Of a stretch of DNA of 64,000 nt, positions 20,382 to 29,882 are shown piece after piece. Below the pieces are notes generated by a model. The model was not told the origin of the DNA and ran no database searches. It saw only the letters and a list, made by a program, of their open reading frames with translations. Position 1 is the first letter of the stretch. Every line of letters starts with the position of its first letter. Position numbers and translations under genes: made by a program. This DNA comes from Bacteroides sp. AN502(2024) (GTDB lineage Bacteria; Bacteroidota; Bacteroidia; Bacteroidales; Bacteroidaceae): assembly GCF_041227145.1 (NCBI RefSeq), contig NZ_JBGFSP010000003.1, positions 2,232,001 to 2,296,000 of the forward strand, in the 5' to 3' direction.

Positions 20382-23300
20382 TCAATTCTCAACTTTCAAT
20401 TTGCGAAGTCTGCTTTCAATCATGCTTTCAATATCGTCATTCCCTTGATAATTCTGTTGGAGGCTTAGCAGATATTGGCGTGCGTCCAGGTCTTTGCCTG
20501 TAGCATGATAAACGTCGGACAGAAGGACAAAGCTACGTGCCAGCCAATACGCATGTGGCGTACTCTGTTCTATATAGTTGAGCAGTTCTTTCTCTGCAGC
20601 GGCATACTCTTTGGCATCGTAGAGGGATTGTGCAACCTGATATTTCGCTTCGGCACCGTAAGGGTTACGTGTGTCTTTGGCCAGTTCACGATAGTCTTCC
20701 ATTGCTTTTTTGTCAGCTTTTTGCTTGGCGTAGGCTTTAGCACGGTAATAAAGAGCTTCATTTCTTAGCTCCGGACTAAGTTTGGCCTCTGCAAGCAAGT
20801 CGGTAGCTGCATGGATGGTTTCTATATCATCTCGCAGCAGGAAGGCGCAACGCAGAATACCCGTTTCGGCAAGTTGGCGACGCTCTACGTTAGTTGCTTT
20901 CTCTTTCAGCATTTTGTAACTGGCCAATGCTTCCGTCCTATTCTGCTGGTTGAATTGTACTTCGGCACGCAAAATCAGTGCTTCTTCTGCAAACGGATTG
21001 TTAGGATATTCCAGCAACTTACCGGAATGGAGAAGAACCATATCGTAATTTTTCTGTTCGCTACCGATCAGGCAGAGGTAATAATGCGCATTCAAGCTGA
21101 AAGCACCTTCCGGAAAAGTCTGCAGGTATTTGTTGAGACTTGTTTTGGCTTCTTCCATTCTGCCTCGTGCATAAATCTTTTCTGCGGCGGCGTATGTAAG
21201 TGAGTCTTGTTCGTTAGCATCGAAGCGTATATGTCCCGGCATGGCATTGGCTAAAGCAGCAAATTCGTCGATGCGGTTGAGGTCTACATAAATAGATTTC
21301 AAGTCACGCATGGCAAGGCGGGCTTCTTCGCTGCCCGGATATTTCTCGATCACTTCCTTATAAGCTCCGATAGCCTGATTGTAGTCTCCTTTCTGATAGT
21401 ACAATAATCCGATTTCTGCAGCGGCTTTCCGGCTGACAGGACTTTCGGGGTATTTGCTTAGCAGCTCTTTGAAAGAGGTAATGGCTTGATTGTTGTTATC
21501 CATCAAAACATAGGAACGCCCTTTCTCATAAATAGCATTTACGGTATATGGGGAAGCAGGGTACTTGCCTACCAGTCGGTTCAGCAAAGTAATCTTACCG
21601 GTATAGTCTTTCTGCAGACCGGATACAAGAGCCAGTTGATAGAAAGAATAATCGCCGGAAGAGGTATTCATCTGTTCGGCTTGCGAATAATAATGTTTGG
21701 CTTCTTCGAAATTACGTACATGCAGGTGGCAGTCACCAACACGATTGTAGGCATCGGCAAGTGCGGTTGCATTTTCACCTTTCTCCAGTTGAACGTATTT
21801 TTGGAAGTAATTGCTTGCTTGCGTATAGTCTTTCCGATGGAAAGCGATATAGCCCAAGTTATAATTGGCAAGCGCATACGTTTCGTTATTGGGTTGGGTG
21901 GTCAGTTGCAGATAAGCATTAAAATCACGTGCCGCTTCTACCATTCGGTTTAAACGGTAATAGGATTCTCCACACCAGTAGTAAGCGTCTGCCTTGGTCT
22001 GACGATTGTATTGTCCGATGGCAATGGATTGGTTCAGATATTTTAGAGCTTGTTCGAAGTCAGCGTTAGCGAAAGATTGAGTTCCCAATTGGAAAAGTAT
22101 CTTCTGTTTGGCTTCCAATATTTGCGTACTTGGTTGGGCAATCCGGTCGATGGATTTCAAAGCCGCATCGTAGCTACGGGTATTCATGTAGACTTCCACC
22201 AGATAGCTGCTGACTTTTTCAGCATACGGAGAAGTCGGGAATTCATTCAGGAATTTCTCGAAGGCAGTGACGGATTCGCCGAAAGCGGAGAAGGAAGTCT
22301 CGTGCAGGCAAAGAGCGTAATTGTAAGCTGCCTGTTCCTTGATTTGCATATTGGCACTGGAGGCGGCTGCCTGTTCGAAAGCCATGCGGGCTTTGCTTTT
22401 TTCCGCCAGTTGCAGATAAGAAAGCCCCATGTGGAGGAATGCATTTTGAGTAAGGGCATCATTGGCGGTCGTGACTTTGCCTAATGTTTCGGCTGCTTTG
22501 GAATAGACTTTCGTCTGATAGTAGGAGAGCCCTAACATATAAAGAGCATCGCGACGGGAAGCCGAACGATTTTTGTTCAGGTAATTGTTGAATGCTTCTA
22601 CAGCTTGGTGATATTGTCCGAAGTGGTAGTAGGCATCTCCCAGAATGCGGTACATCTCTGCGGCGTGCTCATTGTTCGGATAAGCCGACAGGTAGTTTTG
22701 TGCCACAATTTGTGCCTTGTCGTAGTTTTGAAGCTGTGTATAAATTTCGGCAATGTAGTAGGGGACAAGTGCCTTGTACTTCGAATCGTCCTGCAGTGGC
22801 AGGAAACCTTTCAGTGCTTCGTTATAACGCTTTTGCGTATAGCGGATATAAGAGAGATAATAATCACAGTCTTTGGCATATTGGGGACTGTTGGCACGTA
22901 ATGTCTCAAACCAGATGGCTGCTTCTCGTAGGTTATCGGTTTTCAGATAACAGGTAGCCAATTGGTACGTGCAGTCGTCCCGTTCCTCATTACCCAGTAG
23001 ACCGAGGTCGGCAGAATTGAAGAGTGCCAGTGCCTCATCGTATTTTCCTTCATAGAAATAGCAGGAGGCTAATAGTGCATAAATACGGTTGGCATAAGGG
23101 GTGTCAGGATAGCGGTCGAGATACTTGCGCAGGATTTCGATCCGGTTCTTGTCTTTCAGTTCATAAGCGGAACTGGCCAGCATGTATTCTGCGTCTTGAA
23201 GAAGGCTGGCGTCCGGCTTTTGTTTTACAAATGCTTTCAGTGCCGGCAGGGCGGCTGCATAATTTTTTCCCTGGAAAAGTTCTTTCCCTTCTTTGTAAAG

Positions 23301-23399
23301 GTTGGCGGTCGACGTGAACTTATCACTTGTCTGGGCAAATCCTATCATAGGCGTGCAGCAGATAGCCGCACAAATAAATCTGGTAATTTCTTTCTTCAT
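20382..23399 (-). CDS. Large periplasmic tetratricopeptide-repeat protein
   Basis: About 1005 residues with a signal peptide (cleavage after GFAQ), then TPR units along nearly the whole length (repeated A-x-Y-x-x-G and ALxxF patterns, e.g. NAFLHMGLSYLQLAEKSKARMAF). The start at 23399 is preferred over the upstream in-frame ATG at 23417 because it opens directly with a signal peptide and a candidate -7 box (TACTTTTG, 23422-23415) overlaps the longer start. TPR scaffolds hold protein complexes; here the partner is probably the barrel encoded downstream. No enzymatic motif seen. Confidence 0.88.
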   Translation of the reverse strand: MKKEITRFICAAICCTPMIGFAQTSDKFTSTANLYKEGKELFQGKNYAAALPALKAFVKQKPDASLLQDAEYMLASSAYELKDKNRIEILRKYLDRYPDTPYANRIYALLASCYFYEGKYDEALALFNSADLGLLGNEERDDCTYQLATCYLKTDNLREAAIWFETLRANSPQYAKDCDYYLSYIRYTQKRYNEALKGFLPLQDDSKYKALVPYYIAEIYTQLQNYDKAQIVAQNYLSAYPNNEHAAEMYRILGDAYYHFGQYHQAVEAFNNYLNKNRSASRRDALYMLGLSYYQTKVYSKAAETLGKVTTANDALTQNAFLHMGLSYLQLAEKSKARMAFEQAAASSANMQIKEQAAYNYALCLHETSFSAFGESVTAFEKFLNEFPTSPYAEKVSSYLVEVYMNTRSYDAALKSIDRIAQPSTQILEAKQKILFQLGTQSFANADFEQALKYLNQSIAIGQYNRQTKADAYYWCGESYYRLNRMVEAARDFNAYLQLTTQPNNETYALANYNLGYIAFHRKDYTQASNYFQKYVQLEKGENATALADAYNRVGDCHLHVRNFEEAKHYYSQAEQMNTSSGDYSFYQLALVSGLQKDYTGKITLLNRLVGKYPASPYTVNAIYEKGRSYVLMDNNNQAITSFKELLSKYPESPVSRKAAAEIGLLYYQKGDYNQAIGAYKEVIEKYPGSEEARLAMRDLKSIYVDLNRIDEFAALANAMPGHIRFDANEQDSLTYAAAEKIYARGRMEEAKTSLNKYLQTFPEGAFSLNAHYYLCLIGSEQKNYDMVLLHSGKLLEYPNNPFAEEALILRAEVQFNQQNRTEALASYKMLKEKATNVERRQLAETGILRCAFLLRDDIETIHAATDLLAEAKLSPELRNEALYYRAKAYAKQKADKKAMEDYRELAKDTRNPYGAEAKYQVAQSLYDAKEYAAAEKELLNYIEQSTPHAYWLARSFVLLSDVYHATGKDLDARQYLLSLQQNYQGNDDIESMIESRLRKLKVEN

Positions 23400-23469
23400 A
23401 ATCGGGTGTTTATGCAAAAGTACAGAATGAAAAGGGATATGTTTCTGTAGTTTGTTATATTTTAACGAA

Positions 23470-23991
23470 TTATCTGCCAGATAAGAACTTTTTAAGTCCT
23501 CGCCGGATAGAATCCAGTCCGAAATCTTCCGGATGAATCTCGGAGAGAGGTAGGAAGAAAGAATCTGCTACATCATCCATGGCGGAGAAATGGCTCATGT
23601 CTTCTACAGTGCAGAGGAAAAACAGATCGAGAGTATGTACAGGAAAACCTGAATAGACATAAATATTGGGAAGTGTGAACTGATAAACGGCTTTTTTTAT
23701 TTTCAACCCTGTTTCTTCCAGTACTTCGCGGGCAACACCTTCTTCACCAGTTTCATTCATATCGATGAATCCGCCGGGTAGGTCGAGAGTTCCTTGGGCC
23801 GGCTCTTTGGCACGTCGGCAGACAAGCAGTTCATTTTTCTCATTCAAGATGAATGCTACTGTGGCGGCAGAAGGATTGAAGTAATAGACAAAACCGCAAT
23901 CTGCACATTTTTTAGATTTCTCGTTGTTGACCTCAAAATGAGAGGAACCGCATTCGGGGCAATATAGGAACTGGGTAAGAGGATGTTTCAT
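23470..23991 (-). CDS. Nudix hydrolase with N-terminal zinc ribbon
   Basis: 173 residues. The zinc ribbon has CPEC and CADC pairs (residues about 11-34). A complete Nudix box (GX5EX7REUXEEXGU) is present as GGFIDMNETGEEG followed by REVLEETGL. It hydrolyses a nucleoside diphosphate linked to another group; the ribbon resembles NudC-type NADH pyrophosphatases, but the substrate cannot be read. An in-frame ATG at 24057 gives 22 more residues, but the -7-like box TAACTTTG (24034-24027) lies between the two starts, so 23991 is preferred. Divergent from ahpC. Confidence 0.88.
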   Translation of the reverse strand: MKHPLTQFLYCPECGSSHFEVNNEKSKKCADCGFVYYFNPSAATVAFILNEKNELLVCRRAKEPAQGTLDLPGGFIDMNETGEEGVAREVLEETGLKIKKAVYQFTLPNIYVYSGFPVHTLDLFFLCTVEDMSHFSAMDDVADSFFLPLSEIHPEDFGLDSIRRGLKKFLSGR

Positions 23992-24026
23992 GATCGTATA
24001 TACTTTCCGGTTTTTGTTTATACTTG

Positions 24027-24034
24027 CAAAGTTA
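24027..24034 (-). promoter_or_regulatory. Candidate -7 box for the Nudix gene
   Basis: TAACTTTG on the minus strand, 36 bases before the preferred ATG at 23991. No clear TTTG -33 partner at the standard spacing. Confidence 0.4.
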
Positions 24035-24091
24035 TAAAATGCTTTTATTAATTTCATCTATCATAGCATAGAAATATTCGATTGGACTTTT

Positions 24092-24124
24092 TTTGCAAAG
24101 GCAGGGTTTCTGCCTTTATCTTTG
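24092..24124 (+). promoter_or_regulatory. ahpC promoter with palindromic spacer
   Basis: TTTG (24092-24095) and TATCTTTG (24117-24124) are 21 bases apart, matching the Bacteroides housekeeping promoter. The spacer holds an 8-base inverted repeat AAAGGCAG / CTGCCTTT (24097-24104, 24110-24117) with a 5-base loop that runs into the -7 box. This could be an operator for a redox regulator; the ATG is about 77 bases downstream. Confidence 0.75.
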
Positions 24125-24200
24125 CATCAAAACAAAAACAAAACGTTGTTTCTGATGTTATAAGTCGAATCAATTAATAACAATAAAAGCAATAAAGATT

Positions 24201-24767
24201 ATGGAACCAATTTTAAATTCTCAACTTCCTGAATTCAGCGTTCAGGCTTTTCACAACGGAGCTTTCAAGACTGTAACCCACAATGACCTGAAAGGTAAAT
24301 GGGCGATTTTGTTCTTCTATCCTGCCGACTTTACTTTTGTTTGTCCTACCGAATTGGTGGATATGGCTGAGAAGTACGATCAGTTCAAAGCGATGGGGGG
24401 AGAAATCTATTCGGTAAGTACTGATTCTCATTTCGTGCACAAAGCTTGGCATGATGCTTCTGAAAGTATTCGCAAGATTCGATATCCGATGTTGGCAGAC
24501 CCGACTGGCTCTTTGAGCCGTGCACTGGGTGTATATATCGAAGAAGAGGGTATGGCTTATCGCGGTACATTCGTTGTCAATCCGGAAGGAAAGATAAAAG
24601 TGGTTGAACTGAATGATAACAATATTGGCCGTGATGCAAGTGAATTGCTTCGTAAGGTGGAAGCTGCACAGTTTGTAGCGACTCACGACGGAGAAGTTTG
24701 TCCGGCCAAATGGAAGAAGGGTGAGTCTACCTTGAAACCAAGCATCGACCTGGTAGGTAAGATTTGA
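24201..24767 (+). CDS. ahpC: Alkyl hydroperoxide reductase subunit C (2-Cys peroxiredoxin)
   Basis: 188 residues, full length for typical AhpC. The peroxidatic Cys48 lies in FTFVCPTEL and the resolving Cys167 in GEVCPAKW. It reduces hydrogen peroxide and organic peroxides in the cytoplasm and is re-reduced by AhpF, encoded next. Peroxide defence of this kind is part of the aerotolerance of Bacteroides. The promoter is at 24092-24124. Confidence 0.98.
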   Translation: MEPILNSQLPEFSVQAFHNGAFKTVTHNDLKGKWAILFFYPADFTFVCPTELVDMAEKYDQFKAMGGEIYSVSTDSHFVHKAWHDASESIRKIRYPMLADPTGSLSRALGVYIEEEGMAYRGTFVVNPEGKIKVVELNDNNIGRDASELLRKVEAAQFVATHDGEVCPAKWKKGESTLKPSIDLVGKI

Positions 24768-24793
24768 TAGATCTTGATAATGGTGATTATGGG

Positions 24794-24828
24794 AGGTCGG
24801 TAACGGAAGACGCTGCCGGCCTTTTTTT
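24794..24828 (+). terminator. Intrinsic terminator between ahpC and ahpF
   Basis: A 12-base stem with two G-T pairs and one mismatch (24794-24805 with 24811-24822), a 5-base loop and a T7 run. It would end most ahpC transcripts and let only part through to ahpF, giving more AhpC than AhpF. Confidence 0.75.
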
Positions 24829-24852
24829 CTCAAAAAACGAAAGGAAAAAGAT

Positions 24853-26403
24853 ATGTTAGAATCTGCATTAAAAGAACAACTGAAGGGGATTTTTGCTGGG
24901 CTGGAGGCAAACTTTACTTTTGATATATCCGTATCATCCGGCCACGAAAACAAAACCGAACTGGTGGAACTGCTGGGAGATGTAGCGGATTGTTCCGATC
25001 ACATCACTTGTGTTGTGAATGAAGGAGACGCGTTGACGTTTACTTTACTGAAGAATGGCAACCGTACCGGAATCACATTCCGTGGTATTCCTAACGGACA
25101 TGAGTTCACATCGTTGCTTCTGGCTATCCTGAATCTGGATGGCAAAGGGAAAAACTTTCCCGATGAGGGCGTTTGCAACCGTGTGAAAGCACTGAAAGGA
25201 CCGATACATCTGACCACTTATGTTTCGTTGACTTGTACGAACTGCCCTGACGTAGTGCAGGCTCTGAATGCAATGACCACGTTGAATCCGGCTATTACGC
25301 ATGAAATGGTAGACGGCGCGCTTTATCAGGATGAAGTAGATGCTTTAAAGATACAGGGTGTGCCCTCTGTCTTTGCAGACGGTAAATTACTTCATGTAGG
25401 CCGTGGGGAGTTCGGTGAGTTGCTTGCCAAGTTGGAAGAACAATATGGCATTGACGAAACCAAAGCGAATGCAGAGGTGAAAGAATATGATGTGATTGTA
25501 GCCGGTGGAGGACCTGCAGGAGTATCGGCAGCCATTTATTCTGCCCGTAAAGGACTTCGTGTAGCTATCGTAGCCGAGCGTGTCGGTGGACAAGTGAAAG
25601 AGACGGTGGGCATTGAAAATCTAATTTCTGTTCCGGAAACGACAGGCAGCGAACTTGCTGATAACCTGAAAACACATCTCTTGCGTTATCCGGTGGATTT
25701 GCTGGAACATCGTAAAGTAGAAAAAGTGGAAGTGATTGGAAGACTAAAGCAAGTGACTACTTCTGTCGGCGAAAAGTTTTTGGCTCCGGTACTGATTATT
25801 GCAACCGGTGCAAGCTGGCGTAGGCTGAATGTTCCGGGAGAAGCCGAATATATCGGTCGTGGTGTTGCTTTCTGTCCTCACTGTGACGGTCCGTTTTATA
25901 AAGGAAAGCATGTAGCAGTAGTCGGTGGAGGAAATTCCGGCATTGAGGCAGCCATCGACTTGGCCGGTATCTGCTCCAAAGTGACTGTTTTTGAATTTAT
26001 GGGTGAACTGAAAGCGGACAGTGTACTTCAAGAGCGACTTAAATCATTGCCAAATGTGGAAGTGTTTGTAAGTTCACAGACTACGGAAGTGATAGGAAAT
26101 GGGGATAAGTTGACCGCCTTACGCATTAAAGACCGTCAAACGGGAGAAGAACGTTTGGTTGAGTTGGCTGGTGTATTTGTACAGATCGGGCTTTCTGCGA
26201 ATAGCAGTGTATTCCGTGACATCGTGGAAACCAATCGTCCGGGCGAAATTCTGATTGATGCACATTGCCGTACGAATGTGACGGGTATCTATGCGGCCGG
26301 AGATGTGTCTACGGTTCCTTATAAGCAAATTATTATCTCTATGGGAGAAGGAGCGAAAGCTGCGCTTTCCGCCTTTGACGATAGAATGAAAGGAATTGTC
26401 TGA
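24853..26403 (+). CDS. ahpF: Alkyl hydroperoxide reductase subunit F (NAD(P)H-dependent flavoprotein)
   Basis: 516 residues, the usual AhpF length. Order: N-terminal thioredoxin-like double domain (1-200) with redox pair C128-C131 (CTNC), FAD-binding GGGPAG at 218-223, thioredoxin-reductase pair C341-C344 (CPHC), NAD-binding GGGNSG just after, and the C-terminal FAD contact AAGDVS. It passes electrons from NAD(P)H to AhpC. Cotranscribed with ahpC by read-through of the terminator at 24794-24828. Confidence 0.98.
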   Translation: MLESALKEQLKGIFAGLEANFTFDISVSSGHENKTELVELLGDVADCSDHITCVVNEGDALTFTLLKNGNRTGITFRGIPNGHEFTSLLLAILNLDGKGKNFPDEGVCNRVKALKGPIHLTTYVSLTCTNCPDVVQALNAMTTLNPAITHEMVDGALYQDEVDALKIQGVPSVFADGKLLHVGRGEFGELLAKLEEQYGIDETKANAEVKEYDVIVAGGGPAGVSAAIYSARKGLRVAIVAERVGGQVKETVGIENLISVPETTGSELADNLKTHLLRYPVDLLEHRKVEKVEVIGRLKQVTTSVGEKFLAPVLIIATGASWRRLNVPGEAEYIGRGVAFCPHCDGPFYKGKHVAVVGGGNSGIEAAIDLAGICSKVTVFEFMGELKADSVLQERLKSLPNVEVFVSSQTTEVIGNGDKLTALRIKDRQTGEERLVELAGVFVQIGLSANSSVFRDIVETNRPGEILIDAHCRTNVTGIYAAGDVSTVPYKQIIISMGEGAKAALSAFDDRMKGIV

Positions 26404-26445
26404 TATATTCAATTATAAAAAGTACACAAACAAGACATTAGTGGG

Positions 26446-26482
26446 GCCGCGAAGGTATGAATCCATATCTTTGTGGCTTTTT
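26446..26482 (+). terminator. ahpF terminator
   Basis: A 14-base stem with several G-T pairs (26446-26459 with 26464-26477), loop AATC, followed by TTTTT. The TATCTTTG string inside the right arm resembles a promoter box by chance. Confidence 0.75.
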
Positions 26483-26656
26483 ATTCATCTTTGCTACCCT
26501 ATTTTTTTCAGTACAAGCTTAGAATACGTTGAGACTGATGAGTTGCAATATCAATAATTATAATACATGTATTTAATTTTAATAAATAATCAGGCTAACC
26601 AAACAAAAAACATAGAAGAATGTTATATATCAGAATAGAAATATTAAGAATTAACA

Positions 26657-27538
26657 ATGAGATTGAAAAGTAACAAAGTAGTGGGCGCTCTACTTTTGGG
26701 AGTTGCCTTCTTATTGACGTGTATACCTGCAACTGCACAGCAGAAACCGAACTGGATGAGACAGAGCGAAGCATCGCTGAACAAGAAACGCTCAAATGAC
26801 GGGTATCGCCTCAAGGTATTCCATACACATGATGTGGATATGAATAAACTCCATGCCGGTCGATTGGCTGGACTATTGGCTTTTGTGGGTGAACAATACG
26901 GGGTCTCTACGAACGCCATGCGAGTAGATAGCCTGCGGATGGGAACCGATTCGGTAACTACCTACCGGATGACTTGGGAGAACCCGACCGGGGAATCTGT
27001 GGTATATGCCCGTAAGATAGATGAATATTGCGTGTATGAGGATTATGCCGACAACAGTTATGAGTTCGAATATTACCAACTCTACGCGGTGGCTGCGAAT
27101 AACCGAACTCCAGATGTTTTTGATGAGTTTGAACTGACTCGGAGCTACAACGGTCGTGCCACGGCGCTTTCCATTATCCCCGGTATAGGACAATTATACA
27201 AGGGACAGAAAGCAAAGGGGTATACGTTACTTGCCTCTGAAGTGGCTTTGGTGACAAGTGCCATCGTTTTCAACATGAAGAGCCGTTACTGCTTCGACAT
27301 GATGGATGAACAGCCGCAATTTAAAAACAGTTGGCAGAGTAAGGCTCGAGGCTGGCGAAACATGCGCAATATCAGCATCGGCTTGGCCGGCGGGCTGTAT
27401 CTCTACAACCTCATTGATGCCGCTGTTTCCAAAGGTTCCGCCCGATTGGTTGTGAAGAAGCCCAAAGCTACGCAGGTGGCCTTGGTACCCATGGCAACAG
27501 AGGATGGAACGGGATTTTCATTGGTGCTCAAATTCTGA
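26657..27538 (+). CDS. DUF5683-like membrane protein at the head of the polysaccharide locus
   Basis: 293 residues with a signal sequence (cleavage after TATA/Q) and, in the C-terminal half, the pattern SIIPGIGQLYKGQKAKGY followed by two hydrophobic segments (about 190-207 and 237-255), as in the DUF5683 / TM2-like family. No catalytic motif is seen. It precedes the first glycosyltransferase by only 13 bases, so it is probably transcribed with the polysaccharide genes. Role unknown; an envelope protein linked to the assembly machinery is possible. Confidence 0.7.
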   Translation: MRLKSNKVVGALLLGVAFLLTCIPATAQQKPNWMRQSEASLNKKRSNDGYRLKVFHTHDVDMNKLHAGRLAGLLAFVGEQYGVSTNAMRVDSLRMGTDSVTTYRMTWENPTGESVVYARKIDEYCVYEDYADNSYEFEYYQLYAVAANNRTPDVFDEFELTRSYNGRATALSIIPGIGQLYKGQKAKGYTLLASEVALVTSAIVFNMKSRYCFDMMDEQPQFKNSWQSKARGWRNMRNISIGLAGGLYLYNLIDAAVSKGSARLVVKKPKATQVALVPMATEDGTGFSLVLKF

Positions 27539-27551
27539 TACCCTCCAACCG

Positions 27552-28706
27552 ATGCCGGGAAAGAAAAAGATAGTGCGCTTATCCACCATACCTCTCTCCA
27601 TGAATATCTTTTGCAGAGGATTGCTGACTGAGTTGGCAATGCGGTATGAAGTGGTGGCTGTCACCTCGCCGGGTGAGGGCTATGAACAAATAGCCCTTCG
27701 CGAGGGCGTACGTGCGGCTGCTGTATCCATGAAGCGCAACATTGCCCCGTTGCACGATATCATTGCGCTGTGGAAACTGTTTCGCCTATTCCGTGTCGAA
27801 CGTCCGCAATTGGTGCACAGCATTACCCCGAAGGCGGGACTCCTGTCCATGGTGGCAGCGCGACTTGCCGGGGTTCCGGTACGAGTGCACACGTTCACCG
27901 GGTTATTGTTCCCGACCGCCAAAGGTGTGAAAAAACGACTGCTGCAACTGACGGATAAGCTGACTTGCGTATGCGCCACTGATGTGCATGCCGAAGGCGA
28001 GGGAGTGAGGAAAGATTTGCTGGATGCCAAAATCACCAAGAAATCCATACGCATTTTGGGGTACGGCAGCCTGCGGGGCATCGATCTAAACTTATACGAC
28101 CGTACTCCCGATGTTCTGGCACAAGCAGCAACAATCCGTACTTCGTTGAATGTATCTCCGCAGGCTATCGTCTTTCTTTTTGTAGGTCGGCTGGTACCCG
28201 ATAAGGGCATCGCCGAATTGGTGGACGCATTCTGTAGATTGCAAGCATTGCACCCCGAAACGCATTTGTTGTTGGTGGGAGGTGAAGAGACGCAAGGTCC
28301 TGCAATTGCCAACGAAACACGTAAGGAGATGGCACGGAACACCGGCATTCATCTCATACCATGGCAAGACGATGTGCGTGCATGGTATGCTGCTTCGGAT
28401 ATATTTGTCTTTCCGAGCCACCGTGAAGGCTTCCCTAATGCAGTGATAGAAGCGGGGGCGATGGGATTGCCGGCTATCGTGACAGACATCAATGGTTCAC
28501 GAGAGATTATTACAACGGGAGAGAATGGAATCATATTGCCTGTGGCAAATACCGAAGCACTTCAACGGGCAATGCAAGAGTTAACGGAGAATGCAGCAAT
28601 GAGAAATCAAATGGCCGGAAAGACGCGTTCACTTGTGGCATTGCGATACGACCAAGGCTATGTGCGTGGTTGTCTGAAATCATATTATGAGGAGGTATTG
28701 CCATGA
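27552..28706 (+). CDS. Glycosyltransferase family 4 (PglA/WbpT-like)
   Basis: 384 residues with a GT-B fold. The N-terminal domain carries VHSITPKAGLLSMVAARLAGVPVR, the second domain FVGRLVPDKGI and the donor-binding HREGFPNAVIEAGAMG. It resembles enzymes that add the second sugar to an undecaprenyl-diphosphate-linked amino sugar. Start at 27552 (MPGKKK) preferred to the ATG at 27504, which overlaps the preceding gene. The stop overlaps the next start as ATGA, so translation is coupled. Confidence 0.9.
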   Translation: MPGKKKIVRLSTIPLSMNIFCRGLLTELAMRYEVVAVTSPGEGYEQIALREGVRAAAVSMKRNIAPLHDIIALWKLFRLFRVERPQLVHSITPKAGLLSMVAARLAGVPVRVHTFTGLLFPTAKGVKKRLLQLTDKLTCVCATDVHAEGEGVRKDLLDAKITKKSIRILGYGSLRGIDLNLYDRTPDVLAQAATIRTSLNVSPQAIVFLFVGRLVPDKGIAELVDAFCRLQALHPETHLLLVGGEETQGPAIANETRKEMARNTGIHLIPWQDDVRAWYAASDIFVFPSHREGFPNAVIEAGAMGLPAIVTDINGSREIITTGENGIILPVANTEALQRAMQELTENAAMRNQMAGKTRSLVALRYDQGYVRGCLKSYYEEVLP

Positions 28707-29314
28707 TTGCCCTGCTGATATACCTCAAACATCGCTTTCCCTTCTTGTGGCGGATGGTGGATGTCATCAACGGATTGCTTTTCGGATTGCGCTATGGTAT
28801 GTTCCGATTTCAAGTCGCCCGCATATTGCAGGCCTATCACGCCACAGACTTTAGGCTCGCACCGCTTGAGGAAGCCGATTTAAGCACATTGCACGTTTTT
28901 TTGACCTCCCAACCGGAGGAGAGCCTGCGCTATTTTGCACCTCATCCGTTCGACTTGCACACCTTGAAGCGTTTGCATAGCAACCGTGCTTTCTTAATGA
29001 TGAAAGCCATCGATAAGTCTACCGAACGTTTCGCAGGCTATTTCTTCTTGCGCGGTTTTTTCATCGGCAGAGCTTTTCATGGGCTGATTGTCGATGCGGC
29101 AATGCGGGGTAAAGGAATAGGTACGGCCATGTGGGGTGTGTCCGAGCAGATTTGCCGTGCTTGCGACATTGCCATGTATGCCACCATTTCTCGGCACAAT
29201 CCGGCTTCGATCATATCGGCCGCAAGAGGTACTACGCTGAAACTGGAAAAGATATTGGCCGACGATTTCCTCTTGGTGAGATGTTTACCTCAAATGTCAA
29301 AGAACCATGAGTAA
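28703..29314 (+). CDS. GNAT-family N-acetyltransferase
   Basis: 203 residues. The acetyl-CoA loop R-G-K-G-I-G is present in DAAMRGKGIGTAMW, with a following helix and the RHNPASIISA segment typical of GNAT enzymes. It lies between a PglA-like transferase and a PglC/PglE-like pair, so it may acetylate the 4-amino group made by the aminotransferase, a step done in Campylobacter by PglD, an unrelated left-handed beta-helix enzyme. That role is inference. Confidence 0.78.
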   Translation: MIALLIYLKHRFPFLWRMVDVINGLLFGLRYGMFRFQVARILQAYHATDFRLAPLEEADLSTLHVFLTSQPEESLRYFAPHPFDLHTLKRLHSNRAFLMMKAIDKSTERFAGYFFLRGFFIGRAFHGLIVDAAMRGKGIGTAMWGVSEQICRACDIAMYATISRHNPASIISAARGTTLKLEKILADDFLLVRCLPQMSKNHE

Positions 29315-29882
29315 GCGTATGTTTGATATGGTATTTGCCGCTCTCGGGCTGGCGGTGCTGTGGCCCGTACTGCTTGTAGTGGCACTGCTTATTGCCGTGA
29401 AGATGCCGGGCGGACCGGTGCTGTTTCGGCAGAAACGGGTGGGACGGTACGGCGAGCTGTTCACTCTGGTGAAGTTCCGCACCATGCAGGTCAACTCCGG
29501 CAAGAATACCGTGAGCGTGGCCGGCGACAGGCGAATCACACCTTTAGGCAGGTTGTTGCGGAAACACAAGATAGATGAGCTGCCCGAATTGTGGAACGTA
29601 CTCAGAGGCGACATGAGCTTTGTTGGTCCGCGTCCCGATGTGCCAGGGTATGCCGACCGCCTGCAAGGAGACGACCGGCGCATGTTGTTGCTCCGACCGG
29701 GAATCACCGGACCGGCCACATTGAAGTACCGCAACGAAGAAGAGCTACTCGCAGCACAAATCGACCCGAAACGATATAACGACGAGATACTGTGGCCCGA
29801 CAAGGTGCGCATCAACCTCGACTATTTAAACAACCATTCACTCTGTGGTGACATAGAGATTATAATAAAAACTGTGATATGA
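29307..29882 (+). CDS. PglC-like monotopic phosphoglycosyl transferase (chain initiation)
   Basis: 191 residues, the minimal PglC size without the WbaP/WcaJ N-terminal domains. A re-entrant hydrophobic helix (about 8-31) is followed by the catalytic DE pair D90-E91 in KIDELPELWNVLRGDMSFVGPRP. It transfers a sugar-1-phosphate from a UDP-sugar to undecaprenyl phosphate at the inner membrane and thereby starts the glycan. It overlaps the GNAT gene by 8 bases and the next gene as ATGA. It is the only initiating transferase in the locus. Confidence 0.93.
   Translation: MSKRMFDMVFAALGLAVLWPVLLVVALLIAVKMPGGPVLFRQKRVGRYGELFTLVKFRTMQVNSGKNTVSVAGDRRITPLGRLLRKHKIDELPELWNVLRGDMSFVGPRPDVPGYADRLQGDDRRMLLLRPGITGPATLKYRNEEELLAAQIDPKRYNDEILWPDKVRINLDYLNNHSLCGDIEIIIKTVI

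Noticed and set aside
23992..24057. Longer start of the Nudix gene at 24057
   Set aside because: A -7-like box lies inside the added segment, and the zinc ribbon begins naturally from the start at 23991.
24213..24953. 246-residue minus-strand frame across ahpC
   Set aside because: Antisense to a full-length AhpC with intact catalytic cysteines and without recognisable features of its own.
26466..26473. TATCTTTG as promoter of the DUF5683-like gene
   Set aside because: It is the right arm of the ahpF terminator stem, and no TTTG lies 19-21 bases upstream.
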